Assembly: GCF_011764585.1 (NCBI RefSeq)
Contig: NZ_AP022853.1
Location: forward strand, 417,501 to 481,500
DNA length: 64,000 nucleotides
Direction: 5' to 3'
Origin: Sulfurimicrobium lacus
GTDB taxonomy: Bacteria > Pseudomonadota > Gammaproteobacteria > Burkholderiales > Sulfuricellaceae
Shown here: one piece after another, positions 1-11,400 of the stretch
How the letters are laid out: every line of letters begins with the position of its first letter
Position numbering within the stretch: position 1 is the stretch's first letter
Made by a program: the position numbers and the translations under genes
The notes under the pieces: model-generated
Databases searched by the model: none
What the model was told of the DNA's origin: nothing
Seen by the model: the letters and a program-made list of their open reading frames with translations, nothing else

Positions 1-2516
<2,516 letters not shown>

Positions 2517-2582
2517 ATAACCTTAAGCGGCTTCTATAAGCCAGTACAATCATTACCCATTACTTCTTCCGTTTTAATACTG

Positions 2583-2610
2583 ACAGCTGATCGCAATACC
2601 AGTCAGCTGT
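2583..2610 (+). other. Hairpin in the 23S-5S spacer
   Basis: An 8-bp perfect stem (ACAGCTGA / TCAGCTGT) with a 12-nt loop lies just before the 5S gene. In rRNA operons such spacer stems are often part of precursor processing; that role is inferred. The rest of the spacer (about 2517-2623) holds no tRNA that I can see. Confidence 0.4.
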
Positions 2611-2623
2611 GAGTGACAAGTTA

Positions 2624-2740
2624 TGCTTGGCGGCAATAGCAAGGTGGAACCACCCCTTCCCATCCCGAACAGGACCGTGAAACGCCTCCGCGCCGATGAT
2701 AGTGTGCATTACGCATGTGAAAGTAGGTCACCGCCAAGCT
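2624..2740 (+). rRNA. rrf: 5S ribosomal RNA
   Basis: About 117 nt with the complementary ends TGCTTGGCGG and CCGCCAAGC, the conserved CCCATCCCGAAC loop and CGCCGATGATAGTG segment. It lies about 107 nt after 23S and is followed by an intrinsic terminator, as expected for the end of an rRNA operon. End positions are good to a few bases. Confidence 0.95.
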
Positions 2741-2750
2741 CCTCACCCAG

Positions 2751-2780
2751 ACAAAGCCCTCCTCGCGAGGGCTTTGTCAT
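2751..2780 (+). terminator. Intrinsic terminator of the rRNA operon
   Basis: A 10-bp stem (ACAAAGCCCT / AGGGCTTTGT) with a 7-nt loop directly follows the 5S gene. The T-tract is weak (CATTTG), but position and stem strength fit the end of the rRNA transcript. Confidence 0.75.
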
Positions 2781-2808
2781 TTGCGGCGCAAATTCACGCT
2801 GGTAGAAT
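2781..2808 (+). promoter_or_regulatory. Candidate sigma-70 promoter for miaB operon
   Basis: TTGCGG, a 16-bp spacer and TAGAAT precede the GTG start of miaB by 32 bp. The -35 match is only moderate. It lies between the rRNA terminator and the first gene of the miaB-phoH-ybeY-corC operon, where a promoter is expected. Confidence 0.4.
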
Positions 2809-2840
2809 TGTTGTTATCAACCTGATATTACAAATCACAC

Positions 2841-4175
2841 GTGGCAAAAAAAATCTTCATTAAAACCTTCGGCTGCCAGATGAACGAGTATGACTCATCC
2901 AAGATGGCTGACGTACTGCATGCGCAGAGTGGCATGGTTAGTACAGACAATGCCGAAGACGCTGATGTCATCCTGCTGAATACCTGTTCCATACGCGAAA
3001 AGGCGCAGGAAAAGGTGTTTCACCAACTAGGCCGCTGGCGCAAACTAAAGCAACGTAATCCCGATTTGGTTATTGGCGTGGGTGGCTGTGTGGCCAGCCA
3101 GGAGGGGAGCGCAATCATTGCTCGTGCGCCTTACGTGGATATCGTGTTCGGGCCCCAAACTTTGCATCGTCTTCCACAGTTGATCAAGGACCGCCAGTCC
3201 AGCGGCAAGCCCCAAGTCGATATATCCTTTCCCGAAGTCGAAAAATTCGATTACCTGCCCGAGGCACGGGTTGAGGGTGTCAGCGCGTATATTTCGGTGA
3301 TGGAGGGGTGCAGTAAGTATTGTACTTACTGCATCGTTCCGTTCACTCGGGGGGCGGAGGTTTCGCGTCCTTTCGACGATATTCTCGCTGAGGCTGCGCA
3401 GTTGGCTAAGAACGGCGTGAGGGAAATTACCTTGCTCGGACAGAATGTAAATGCGTACCGTGGGGAAATGCATGACGGCGATATTGCCGACTTGGCGCTG
3501 CTGTTGCATTATCTGGCGGATGTTCCCGGCGTTGAGCGTTTGCGTTTTATTACTTCTCATCCGGTAGAATTTTCCCAGATTCTGATCGATGCCTATTGCA
3601 GCATCCCCAAACTGGTGAGCTTTCTGCATTTGCCCGTGCAGTCCGGCTCAGACCGTATTCTCTCCGCCATGAAACGTGGCTACACGGCGCTGGAATATAA
3701 ATCCAAAATTCGAAAACTTCGCGCGATACGCCCGGACATCACGATCTCATCGGATTTTATCGTCGGGTTTCCAGGAGAAACCGAGGCCGATTTCGAAGCC
3801 ACGATGAAGCTGATCGATGAAATCGGGTTCGATACCAGCTACAGTTTTTTATTCAGCCCTCGTCCGGGTACCCTCGCTGCCGAACTCCATGATGAGACGC
3901 CGCTTGAGATCAAGCAGCAGCGTTTGCAGCGATTGCAGGAAAAGATCGATGCTCAGGCCATCGCGATCGGACAAGAGATGGTCGGCACGGTGCAGCGCAT
4001 CCTGGTCGAGGGTGTATCACGGAAGGATGCAAACGAAATGTTCGGACGTACCGATAATAATCGCGTGGTTTACTTTGCCGGTCAGGCGCGTTTGATCGGC
4101 TCAGTAGTGAGTGTGGGCATCACCGCTGCGATGTCACACAGCTTGCGCGGCGATATCATAGTGAGAGAGCATTGA
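2841..4175 (+). CDS. miaB: tRNA-2-methylthio-N6-dimethylallyladenosine synthase MiaB
   Basis: Radical-SAM methylthiotransferase that adds a methylthio group to i6A37 of tRNAs reading UNN codons. The 444-aa product has all three expected parts. The N-terminal UPF0004 domain has cluster cysteines C12, C49 and C83. The radical-SAM motif CSKYCTYC has its cysteines at C157, C161 and C164. A C-terminal TRAM-like RNA-binding region spans about 375-440. The start is a GTG at the beginning of the conserved [14 protein letters not shown] segment. It is first in a tight operon whose next gene overlaps its stop. Length and motifs are normal for the family; I see nothing unusual. Confidence 0.97.
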   Translation: MAKKIFIKTFGCQMNEYDSSKMADVLHAQSGMVSTDNAEDADVILLNTCSIREKAQEKVFHQLGRWRKLKQRNPDLVIGVGGCVASQEGSAIIARAPYVDIVFGPQTLHRLPQLIKDRQSSGKPQVDISFPEVEKFDYLPEARVEGVSAYISVMEGCSKYCTYCIVPFTRGAEVSRPFDDILAEAAQLAKNGVREITLLGQNVNAYRGEMHDGDIADLALLLHYLADVPGVERLRFITSHPVEFSQILIDAYCSIPKLVSFLHLPVQSGSDRILSAMKRGYTALEYKSKIRKLRAIRPDITISSDFIVGFPGETEADFEATMKLIDEIGFDTSYSFLFSPRPGTLAAELHDETPLEIKQQRLQRLQEKIDAQAIAIGQEMVGTVQRILVEGVSRKDANEMFGRTDNNRVVYFAGQARLIGSVVSVGITAAMSHSLRGDIIVREH

Positions 4176-5131
4176 AATCAAAATCGATCGAGATCGCGTT
4201 TTCCCCGGTAGACAACAACCGGCTGGCCAACCTGTGCGGTGCGCTTGATGAGAACCTCAAGCAGATTGAGACCGCTCTGGATGTCAGCATCGCCCGACGC
4301 GGCGAGCATTTTTCAGTAGGCGGGCGTCCGGAGCAGAGCCGTCGCGCCGCGCAGGCATTGCAGATGTTCTATGCTCAGGCAAAGCACGCGCTTTCCGTCG
4401 ATGAAATTCAGCTCGGTTTGATCGAATTGAATAATGAACGCGAATCGGACGGTAGTGCGGAAATGGTGCCCGTACTGATGACGCGCAAACACGATCTGCG
4501 TGGCCGCACCCCTCGCCAGAATGCTTATTTGCAGCACATCCAGGAGCACGACATCACCTTCGGCATCGGCCCTGCCGGAACCGGTAAAACCTATCTGGCT
4601 GTTGCTAGTGCGGTAGACGCCCTGGAGCGCGACGCCGTAAAACGCATCGTACTGGTGCGTCCGGCCGTGGAGGCCGGCGAGCATCTTGGATTCCTGCCCG
4701 GCGACTTGGCCCAAAAAGTCGATCCTTATCTGCGCCCCCTTTACGACGCACTCTATGACCTGATGGGCTTCGACCGGGTGGGCAAACTGTTCGAGCGCGG
4801 TGCGATCGAAATCGCGCCCTTGGCTTACATGCGCGGACGAACGCTCAATCATTCCTTTATCATCCTGGACGAAGCGCAGAACACCACGCCGGAGCAGATG
4901 AAGATGTTCCTGACGCGGATCGGGTTCGGCACCAAAGCAGTGATAACCGGCGACGTGACGCAAATTGACCTGGCCAAGGGGCAGAAAAGCGGGCTGGCCA
5001 ACGTGCATGCCGTGCTAGGAAAAGTACGTGGCATCGCGTTTACTTTCTTCGAATCCGAGGACGTGGTGCGTCACCCGTTGGTGCAGCACATTGTGAATGC
5101 CTACGCCCGCTACGAAGAGGGCAATAAATGA
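4172..5131 (+). CDS. ybeZ: PhoH-like ATPase (YbeZ)
   Basis: A P-loop ATPase of the PhoH family, 319 aa. The Walker A motif [10 protein letters not shown] is at residues 131-140 and Walker B ILDEAQ at 231-236, preceded by a KH-like N-terminal region. The start is TTG inside an ATTGA overlap with the miaB stop, so the two genes are translationally coupled. ybeZ-ybeY-corC(ybeX) is a conserved order. YbeZ is thought to act with the YbeY endoribonuclease in rRNA maturation and ribosome quality control; the exact reaction is not established. The next gene overlaps it by 4 bp. Confidence 0.93.
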   Translation: MKSKSIEIAFSPVDNNRLANLCGALDENLKQIETALDVSIARRGEHFSVGGRPEQSRRAAQALQMFYAQAKHALSVDEIQLGLIELNNERESDGSAEMVPVLMTRKHDLRGRTPRQNAYLQHIQEHDITFGIGPAGTGKTYLAVASAVDALERDAVKRIVLVRPAVEAGEHLGFLPGDLAQKVDPYLRPLYDALYDLMGFDRVGKLFERGAIEIAPLAYMRGRTLNHSFIILDEAQNTTPEQMKMFLTRIGFGTKAVITGDVTQIDLAKGQKSGLANVHAVLGKVRGIAFTFFESEDVVRHPLVQHIVNAYARYEEGNK

Positions 5132-5574
5132 AAGCAGCGCGGCACAAGCTCTCGCTCGCGGTGCAATTTGCCTGCAAGCAGGACGATGAGCCTACGCGCG
5201 CCGAGATACGGGCCTGGGCGGCAGCTGCGCTCGAAGGCGAAGCCGAGGTGACCGTGCGCTTGGTGGATGAGGACGAGGGGTGCGAGCTCAACCGTGAATA
5301 TCGTGGCAAGGACTACGCCACCAACGTCCTGTCGTTCGTCTATCAGCAGGAGCTTCCATGCCAGGGCGATCTGGTGTTGTGCGCGCCGGTAGTGAGCCGC
5401 GAAGCTGTGGAGCAGGGCAAAAGTGTCGAAGCGCATTATGCGCACCTGGTGGTGCATGGCATGCTGCATTTGCAGGGCTACGATCACGAAAACGAGGACG
5501 ATGCCCTGGAGATGGAGGCGGTGGAAACCCACATCATGAGAAAGCTCGGTTATACTGATCCCTATGCTGTTTAA
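5128..5574 (+). CDS. ybeY: Endoribonuclease YbeY
   Basis: Zinc-dependent single-strand endoribonuclease needed for 16S rRNA 3' maturation. The 148-aa product has the diagnostic [11 protein letters not shown] motif with zinc ligands H110, H114 and H120 and the upstream TNVLSF segment. Its ATG overlaps the ybeZ stop (ATGA). Length is typical. It lies between ybeZ and corC, the usual neighbours. Confidence 0.96.
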   Translation: MKAARHKLSLAVQFACKQDDEPTRAEIRAWAAAALEGEAEVTVRLVDEDEGCELNREYRGKDYATNVLSFVYQQELPCQGDLVLCAPVVSREAVEQGKSVEAHYAHLVVHGMLHLQGYDHENEDDALEMEAVETHIMRKLGYTDPYAV

Positions 5575-5591
5575 AGAGGCAATGCAGTCGC

Positions 5592-6419
5592 ATGGATGAA
5601 CCTGCCAAACCGGGCTGGTTGGAACGCTTGGGGGCGTGGCTCTCGCCCGAACCGGATAACCGGGAAGAGCTGGTGGAAATCCTCCACACCGCTTACGAAA
5701 AAAACCTGCTAGACGCCGATGCGCTTTCCATGATCGAGGGTGTGTTGCAGGTGTCCGAAATGCAGGTGCGCGACATCATGATTCCACGTGCGCAGATGGA
5801 CGTGATCGACATCGCCGATGCTCCCGAAGCTTTTATTCCCTTTGTAATCGAGACCGCCCACTCGCGTTTTCCCGTAATCGGGGAGAACAAGGACGACGTC
5901 ATCGGCATCCTGCTTGCCAAGGACCTGCTGCGCTACTACGCCGGCGTGGAATTCGACGTGCGCGACATGCTGCGCCCGGCGGTGTTCATCCCGGAGGCCA
6001 AACGGCTCAACGTGCTGCTCAAGGAATTCCGCATGAACCGCAATCACATCGCCCTGGTGGTGGACGAATACGGCGGCGTATCCGGGCTGGTGACCATCGA
6101 GGACGTGCTGGAGCAGATCGTGGGGGAAATCGAGGACGAATACGACTTCGATGAAACCGAAGACAACATCATCCAGGATCGTGCCGGCAACTACCGCGTA
6201 AAGGCGGTGACCGAAGTCGCCGGGTTCAACGAAGTGCTGGGCACGTCGTTTAGCGACGAAGACTATGACACCGTGGGTGGCCTGGTGGTAAGCAAATTCG
6301 GCCGTTTGCCCAAGCGTGGTGAAAGCATTGTCCTGGATGGCTTGAAATTTCAGGTTCTGCGTGCCGACAGCCGGCGCCTGCATACCCTGCTGGTGGAAAA
6401 GTTGCCCGAGGCGGTCTAG
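5592..6419 (+). CDS. corC: CorC/YbeX-type transporter-associated CBS-domain protein
   Basis: A 275-aa cytosolic protein with a tandem CBS domain pair (about residues 60-185, including [12 protein letters not shown] and [24 protein letters not shown] as two recognisable segments) followed by a CorC_HlyC domain (about 195-270). Family members have been linked to magnesium/cobalt homeostasis and, in the ybeXYZ context, to ribosome maintenance. It begins 17 bp after ybeY and ends the operon. Its TAG stop shares the palindrome CTAG with the stop of the convergent trmB gene. Confidence 0.93.
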   Translation: MDEPAKPGWLERLGAWLSPEPDNREELVEILHTAYEKNLLDADALSMIEGVLQVSEMQVRDIMIPRAQMDVIDIADAPEAFIPFVIETAHSRFPVIGENKDDVIGILLAKDLLRYYAGVEFDVRDMLRPAVFIPEAKRLNVLLKEFRMNRNHIALVVDEYGGVSGLVTIEDVLEQIVGEIEDEYDFDETEDNIIQDRAGNYRVKAVTEVAGFNEVLGTSFSDEDYDTVGGLVVSKFGRLPKRGESIVLDGLKFQVLRADSRRLHTLLVEKLPEAV

Positions 6420-7102
6420 TCCAGGGCAGCCCGTCTAAATACGATATCCCATACCCCGTGTCCCAGCCTTAAGCCGCGCTGTTCGAATTTGGTGAGCGGG
6501 CGATAATCCGGCCGCGGCGCGTAATTGGCGGCGGTGTTGGCCAAGCGCGGTTCCGCGCTGAACGTTGCCAGAATATGCGTTGCATATTCTTCCCAGTCCG
6601 TCGCGGCATGCAGATAACCACCTGTTTTTAGCCGCTCGCATAATAGCGCCACGAATTCCGCCTGTATCAGGCGACGCTTGTGATGGCGCTTCTTCGGCCA
6701 GGGGTCGGGAAAGAAGATATGCACGCCGTCGAGCGTGCCCGGGGCCAGCATGAGTTTCAGCACTTCCACCGCATCGTGCTGAACGATGCGAATGTTGCTC
6801 AAGCCCGATTCCTCGATTTGCTTCAGCAGACTGCCGACGCCGGGGGTGTGAACCTCGATGCACAGGTAGTCGTTTTCAGGGTGTTCCCGCGCGATTTGTG
6901 CAGTGCTGTCCCCCATGCCAAAGCCGATCTCCAGGATTCTCGGCGCACTACGGCCAAAGGCGTGATCCAGATCCAGGCGTTCCATTTGAAACGGAATGCC
7001 GAAGCGGGGCATCAGCGTTTCATGGGCGCGGCCCTGGGCGTTGGACATGCGGCCCTGGCGCAGCACGAAGCTGCGCACGGGGCGGTGTGAAGTTTCGCTC
7101 AT
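6416..7102 (-). CDS. trmB: tRNA (guanine-N7-)-methyltransferase TrmB
   Basis: SAM-dependent enzyme forming m7G46 in tRNA. The 228-aa product starts at MSETSH and shows the SAM-binding [11 protein letters not shown] loop and the family-specific [12 protein letters not shown] motif. The frame stays open for 94 codons upstream, but that extension overlaps thiG and has no resemblance to protein, so the internal ATG at 7102 is chosen. It lies 5 bp after thiG on the same strand and is convergent with corC. Confidence 0.95.
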   Translation of the reverse strand: MSETSHRPVRSFVLRQGRMSNAQGRAHETLMPRFGIPFQMERLDLDHAFGRSAPRILEIGFGMGDSTAQIAREHPENDYLCIEVHTPGVGSLLKQIEESGLSNIRIVQHDAVEVLKLMLAPGTLDGVHIFFPDPWPKKRHHKRRLIQAEFVALLCERLKTGGYLHAATDWEEYATHILATFSAEPRLANTAANYAPRPDYRPLTKFEQRGLRLGHGVWDIVFRRAALD

Positions 7103-7107
7103 GTTGA

Positions 7108-7890
7108 CTACTTGCCGATGAGGCCGGTGGTGGGCGAACTGGGGCTGGCGGAATAGAGTTTCTTGGCCATGCGCCCTGCACGGAACGCTTCGCGCCCGGC
7201 TTCCACAGCTTTTTTCATCGCAGACGCCATGAGGATGGGATCTTGCGCCGCGGCGATGGCGGTGTTCATCAGCACCCCGTCGCAGCCCAATTCCATGGCG
7301 ATCGCAGCGTCCGATGCGGTCCCTACGCCGGCGTCCACGATAACAGGGACCTTGGCGTTGTCGATGATGATTTGCAGGTTCCACGGGTTGAGGATGCCCA
7401 TGCCGGAGCCGATCAATGAGGCCAGCGGCATCACGGCAACGCAGCCGATCTCTTCGAGCTGCTTGGCAATGATGGGGTCGTCTGAGGTGTAGACCATCAC
7501 CTTGAAGCCTTCTTTGACCAGCGTCTCGGCCGCTTTCAGCGTTTCCATCATGTTCGGGTAAAGCGTTTTCGGGTCGCCCAGTACTTCCAGCTTCACCAGG
7601 TCGTGTCCGTCCAGCAATTCGCGCGCCAGGCGCAAGGTGCGGACGGCGTCGTCGGCGCTGTAGCAGCCCGCGGTGTTGGGCAGGTAGGTGTATTTGGAAG
7701 GCGGTACGGCATCCAGCAGGCTGGGTTCGCCGGCATTCTGGCCGATATTGGTGCGACGGATGGCGACGGTGACGATCTCGGCGCCACTGGCTTCGATGGC
7801 GCGCCGGGTTTCGTCGAAATCCTTATATTTCCCGGTTCCCACCAGCAGACGGGAGGCGTAGCTGGTTCCTGCAATGATCAAGTTGTCCAT
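7108..7890 (-). CDS. thiG: Thiazole synthase ThiG
   Basis: Builds the thiazole phosphate ring of thiamine from DXP, dehydroglycine and ThiS thiocarboxylate. The 260-aa TIM-barrel protein has the conserved N-terminus ([16 protein letters not shown]), the Schiff-base lysine segment LVKLEVLGD and the C-terminal phosphate-binding [18 protein letters not shown] region. thiS lies 18 bp upstream on the same strand, the classical thiS-thiG pair. No TPP riboswitch can be recognised upstream; the space before thiS is only about 40 bp. Confidence 0.97.
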   Translation of the reverse strand: MDNLIIAGTSYASRLLVGTGKYKDFDETRRAIEASGAEIVTVAIRRTNIGQNAGEPSLLDAVPPSKYTYLPNTAGCYSADDAVRTLRLARELLDGHDLVKLEVLGDPKTLYPNMMETLKAAETLVKEGFKVMVYTSDDPIIAKQLEEIGCVAVMPLASLIGSGMGILNPWNLQIIIDNAKVPVIVDAGVGTASDAAIAMELGCDGVLMNTAIAAAQDPILMASAMKKAVEAGREAFRAGRMAKKLYSASPSSPTTGLIGK

Positions 7891-7908
7891 AAATTCCGCT
7901 TGGGTTAT

Positions 7909-8112
7909 TTAGCCCCCGCCGACGGCGACGACAATTTCGAGCTTGTCGCCGCTGGCTAGGGGGGTGTCGCTGAATTGGCTGCGCGGCACGATGTCGCCGT
8001 TGCGTTCCACGGCGATGCGTTTGCCGAGCAGTTCGAGATGCTCCACCAGTTGGGTCACGTTGAGCGGTCCGGCAAACTGGCGCGGCGTGCCATTGATGGT
8101 GAGTTCGATCAC
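7909..8112 (-). CDS. thiS: Sulfur carrier protein ThiS
   Basis: A 67-aa ubiquitin-fold protein ending in the essential diglycine (VAVGGG), which is adenylated and thiocarboxylated to deliver sulfur to ThiG. The start MIELTINGTPRQ matches the family. It is immediately upstream of thiG on the minus strand. The adenylating partner ThiF is not in this window. Confidence 0.94.
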   Translation of the reverse strand: MIELTINGTPRQFAGPLNVTQLVEHLELLGKRIAVERNGDIVPRSQFSDTPLASGDKLEIVVAVGGG

Positions 8113-8150
8113 GGAATGCTGCCCTGCACGTTAAACAAAGCGTGATTTTA

Positions 8151-9206
8151 TCACTCTTGCCGGAACGCGGGCATTACCTCCGCAGCAATGCAGCGCAAGG
8201 ATTCCTGCGCGACCTCGGTTTTTACGGCGCCAGCGCCGACTGAGCAAAGGATATGCGTGACGCCGGCCGCTTCGAATTTGCGCAACTGCTCGGTGCATTC
8301 TGCAGGCGTGCCGACCACGACCATGCCGAAGTTTTCCAGCAACGTCAGGTTGATGCCGAGTTTCATGAATTCCCGGAAATGTCCCAGTTCGCGCAAATGT
8401 TCATAGCTCGGGTAGAGCTTTTCCAATAGCGGCAAGGTGGTCTTGTACAACTCGCGGTAGTACCAGGTGAGCGACTGCTTCGCTAGTTGGCGCGCGCGCT
8501 TTCCATCCGGCAGGCACAGGATGCTCACTGCCATGCCGATGCGCGGAGGCGTGGCTCCGCCCCAGGCGCCCAGGTAGTTCTTGATGTCATACTTGGTCAT
8601 CAGCCAAGGCTTGAATGGTCCTGCCAGCATGCCCAGTCCCTGCTGCGCTACCCAGGCGAAGCTGTCTGGACTGAGCGCCGCAGACCACAGGGGCGGGTGA
8701 GGCGTTTGTAGCGGATGGGGCAAAATGTCCACATGGTCCAGGCGGTGATGAACGCCATGGAAGGAAACAGGCTTGCATGTGAAACTGGTGCGCAGGATTT
8801 CCAGCATTTCGGCGCTGAGCGAACGGCTGTCCGACATGTCGACGCCGAATGCCCTGTATTCGTCGAGTGAAAATCCGCGGCCCAAGCCGACCTCGATTCG
8901 ACCGTTGCTGAGAATGTCCAGCGTGGCGATGCTCTCCGCCACGTGCACCGGGTGGTGATAGGGCGCGGGGAAGATGCCCATCCCCAGTCTGATCCGTTGG
9001 GTACGCTGGGATAATGCCGCGAGCACCAGTTCCGGCTTGGAACAATGGGAATATTGGCGCCTGAAATGGTGCTCCGCCAACCAGGCGCAACGGAATTCCA
9101 GTTGGTCTGCCAATTCGATCTCTGCCTGGATATCGGCGTATGCATCGCTTTCGCTGCGCGCCACAAAGGACGGCATGGCAATTTCATGAAAAATATCGAA
9201 TTCCAT
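8151..9206 (-). CDS. LLM-class (luciferase-like) flavin-dependent oxidoreductase
   Basis: A 351-aa bacterial luciferase-family protein. The beginning (MEFDIFHEIAMPSF), AWLAEHHF, the TQRIRLGMGIFPAPYHHPVHVAE strand region and IEVGLGRGF are hallmarks of FMN/F420-type monooxygenases. Substrate cannot be told from sequence; family members act on aldehydes, sulfonates, nitriles or polyketides. It is transcribed towards thiS with 38 bp between, and divergently from the mla operon. Nothing links it firmly to thiamine synthesis. Confidence 0.88.
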   Translation of the reverse strand: MEFDIFHEIAMPSFVARSESDAYADIQAEIELADQLEFRCAWLAEHHFRRQYSHCSKPELVLAALSQRTQRIRLGMGIFPAPYHHPVHVAESIATLDILSNGRIEVGLGRGFSLDEYRAFGVDMSDSRSLSAEMLEILRTSFTCKPVSFHGVHHRLDHVDILPHPLQTPHPPLWSAALSPDSFAWVAQQGLGMLAGPFKPWLMTKYDIKNYLGAWGGATPPRIGMAVSILCLPDGKRARQLAKQSLTWYYRELYKTTLPLLEKLYPSYEHLRELGHFREFMKLGINLTLLENFGMVVVGTPAECTEQLRKFEAAGVTHILCSVGAGAVKTEVAQESLRCIAAEVMPAFRQE

Positions 9207-9327
9207 ATTTCATATGATGCCAGTTCGACGTAGAAACACCAACAACCCACTTTGCATCGAAGCGTTCTAGTCTAGGACGGCCGAATGGGTTAGAATTTCA
9301 GCCTTTTCCATGCCCGCCCGGTGCTTT
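9207..9327. promoter_or_regulatory. Divergent intergenic region, LLM oxidoreductase / mla operon
   Basis: This gap separates two divergent transcripts. On the plus strand TAGAAT (9291-9296) is a plausible -10 for mlaF, but no convincing -35 lies 16-18 bp upstream. No Shine-Dalgarno-like sequence precedes either candidate mlaF start, so a short leader or leaderless start is possible. Confidence 0.3.
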
Positions 9328-10140
9328 ATGTCCAGTGATAATCTGGTCGAATTTCAAAACGTCAGTTTCGCCTATGACAAGCGCCCGATCCTCAAGGGGA
9401 TCAACATGACCGTGCCACGCGGCAAGGTGGTGGCGATCATGGGCGGCAGCGGCTGCGGCAAGACGACCATGCTGCGCCTGATCGGCGGACAGATAAAGGC
9501 GTCTCAGGGGCAAGTGGTGGTCGACGACAAGATCGTGCGCGACCTCGATGCCGACGGCTTGTACCACCTGCGCCGCCGCATGGGCATGCTGTTCCAGTTC
9601 GGCGCATTGTTCACGGACATGTCGGTATTCGACAACGTCGCATTCCAGATGCGCGAGCATACCGATCTGCCGGAAAGCGTGATCCGCGACCTGGTGTTGA
9701 TGAAGCTCCACGCCGTCGGCTTGCGCGGCGCACGCGACCTGATGCCGTCCGAGCTTTCCGGCGGCATGGCGCGGCGCGTGGCGCTGGCCCGTGCGGTGGC
9801 GCTGGATCCCATGCTGATCATGTACGACGAGCCTTTTGCCGGCCTCGACCCAATTTCCCTGGGGGTGATCGGCAACCTGATCCGCCGCCTCAACGATGCC
9901 CTGGGGGCGACGTCCATCGTCGTGACTCATGACGTGCATGAGTCCCTCGAAATAGTCGATTACGTATATTTCGTCTCGGAAGGGGTGATCGTGGCGCACG
10001 GCACGCCGGAAGAGATGCGCGTCTCGGACAAGGCTTTCGTGCATCAATTCATTCATGGCGAGGAGGATGGCCCGGTGCCTTTCCATTACCCTGCATCGAC
10101 CTATGGCGCTGACCTGCGACTGGGGGGCGAGAATGCCTAG
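9328..10140 (+). CDS. mlaF: Phospholipid ABC transporter ATP-binding protein MlaF
   Basis: The ATPase of the inner-membrane MlaFEDB complex, which moves phospholipids between inner and outer membranes. From the ATG at 9328 the product is 270 aa. Walker A GGSGCGKTT, signature LSGGMARR, Walker B MLIMYDEPFAGLDP and the H-loop VVTHDVHE are all visible. An in-frame ATG at 9310 would add six residues, and neither start has a good ribosome-binding site. It overlaps mlaE by 8 bp and is the first gene of an operon running through mlaB. Confidence 0.95.
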   Translation: MSSDNLVEFQNVSFAYDKRPILKGINMTVPRGKVVAIMGGSGCGKTTMLRLIGGQIKASQGQVVVDDKIVRDLDADGLYHLRRRMGMLFQFGALFTDMSVFDNVAFQMREHTDLPESVIRDLVLMKLHAVGLRGARDLMPSELSGGMARRVALARAVALDPMLIMYDEPFAGLDPISLGVIGNLIRRLNDALGATSIVVTHDVHESLEIVDYVYFVSEGVIVAHGTPEEMRVSDKAFVHQFIHGEEDGPVPFHYPASTYGADLRLGGENA

Positions 10141-10930
10141 CCGCATCGTCAAGGCAGTGCGTCGTGTCGGCGCCCGGGTGGTCGACGGCGTGTGGCGTTT
10201 TGGCGTGGCGAGCCGTTTCCTGTTCCTCACCCTGGCGTATTCCGCGACCAGCTTTCGCCGCTTCCACCTCATCATCAAGGAAATCTTTTCCACCGGCGTG
10301 CTATCGCTCATCATTATCCTGGTGTCGGGGCTGTTCGTCGGCATGGTGCTGGGGATGCAGGGGTACGATACGCTGCAGCGTTATGGCGCATCGGAATCCC
10401 TTGGCGTGATGGTGGCCCTGTCACTGGTGCGCGAGCTGGGGCCGGTGGTGGCTGCGCTGCTGTTCGCCAGTCGTGCCGGGTCGGCGATTACCGCGGAAAT
10501 CGGCTTGATGAAGGCGACCGAGCAGCTTTCGGCCATGGAAATGATGGCGGTCAACCCCATCGCGCGCGTGGTCGCGCCGCGTTTTTGGGCCGGCGTGATT
10601 TCCATGCCGCTGCTGGCGGCCATGTTTTCCGCCATGGGCGTGTTCGGTGGTTATCTGGTGGGCGTCAAGCTGATCGGCGTGGACGAGGGCTCCTTCTGGT
10701 CGCAGATGCAGAACGCGGTGGACTTTCAACAGGATATCGTCAATGGCGTGATCAAGAGTTTTGTGTTCGGCGTGGCGGTGACCGCCATCGCGCTGTTCGA
10801 GGGATATGATGCGCCGCCGACCGCGGAAGGAGTATCCGGGGCGACGACGCGCACCGTGGTGACTTCGTCGCTGGCGATTCTGGCGCTGGATTTCGTATTA
10901 ACTGCATTCATGTTTCGGGGAGAAGTCTGA
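10133..10930 (+). CDS. mlaE: Phospholipid ABC transporter permease MlaE
   Basis: A 265-aa integral membrane permease of the MlaE family. The conserved core runs from LSLIIILVSGLFVGMVLG through SRAGSAITAEIGLMKATEQ to the Pro-rich helix boundary, with about five hydrophobic segments. The start at 10133 follows a purine-rich GGGGGGCGA and lies inside the end of mlaF, so the genes are coupled. It overlaps mlaD by 1 bp (TGATG). Confidence 0.95.
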   Translation: MPSRIVKAVRRVGARVVDGVWRFGVASRFLFLTLAYSATSFRRFHLIIKEIFSTGVLSLIIILVSGLFVGMVLGMQGYDTLQRYGASESLGVMVALSLVRELGPVVAALLFASRAGSAITAEIGLMKATEQLSAMEMMAVNPIARVVAPRFWAGVISMPLLAAMFSAMGVFGGYLVGVKLIGVDEGSFWSQMQNAVDFQQDIVNGVIKSFVFGVAVTAIALFEGYDAPPTAEGVSGATTRTVVTSSLAILALDFVLTAFMFRGEV

Positions 10931-11400
10931 TGGAGCGCACCACAATTGACTTGTGGGTTGGGTTGTTCGTGGTGATGGGGCTGGGGGCTTTGCTGGTCCT
11001 GGCCCTCAAGGTCGGCAACCTGGGTGGCGTCAATATAAGTGAGAGTTATGCCGTGACCGCCGACTTCAGCAATATCGGCGGACTCAAGGTGCGGGCGCCG
11101 GTGAAGAGTGCCGGCGTGGTGGTGGGGAGGGTGGCGGAAATCAAGTATGACGCCGAAAACCACGAAGCCCGAGTGACGTTGAAGCTGGACCGGAAGTATC
11201 CTTTTTCCAAGGATACTTCGGCCAGCATCATGACTTCCGGTTTGCTTGGCGAACAGTACATAGCCCTCGAGTCGGGTGGGGATAGCGTTGTGCTCAAGGA
11301 AGGCGATAAAATCAAGATCACCCAGTCGGCAGTGGTGCTGGAAAATCTGATCGGCCAGTTTCTCTACAATAAGGCAGCAGATAGCGGAGAGAAAAAATGA
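10930..11400 (+). CDS. mlaD: Outer-membrane lipid asymmetry MCE-domain protein MlaD
   Basis: A 156-aa protein with an N-terminal membrane anchor (about residues 8-27) and a single MCE domain (about 38-115: YAVTADFSNIGGLKVRAPVKSAG as two abutting conserved blocks). MlaD hexamers form the periplasmic lipid pore over MlaE. Length is normal. The stop overlaps the next gene's start by 4 bp (ATGA); that gene is unexpectedly a TolC-family protein rather than mlaA or mlaC. Confidence 0.94.
   Translation: MERTTIDLWVGLFVVMGLGALLVLALKVGNLGGVNISESYAVTADFSNIGGLKVRAPVKSAGVVVGRVAEIKYDAENHEARVTLKLDRKYPFSKDTSASIMTSGLLGEQYIALESGGDSVVLKEGDKIKITQSAVVLENLIGQFLYNKAADSGEKK

Noticed and set aside
7103-7384. 94-codon upstream extension of trmB
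   Set aside because: It overlaps thiG in antiframe style, is Arg/His-rich and lacks family similarity; TrmB homologues start at the internal ATG at 7102.
8113-8150. Possible TPP riboswitch upstream of thiS
   Set aside because: The space is about 40 bp and shows no THI-box sequence or fold.
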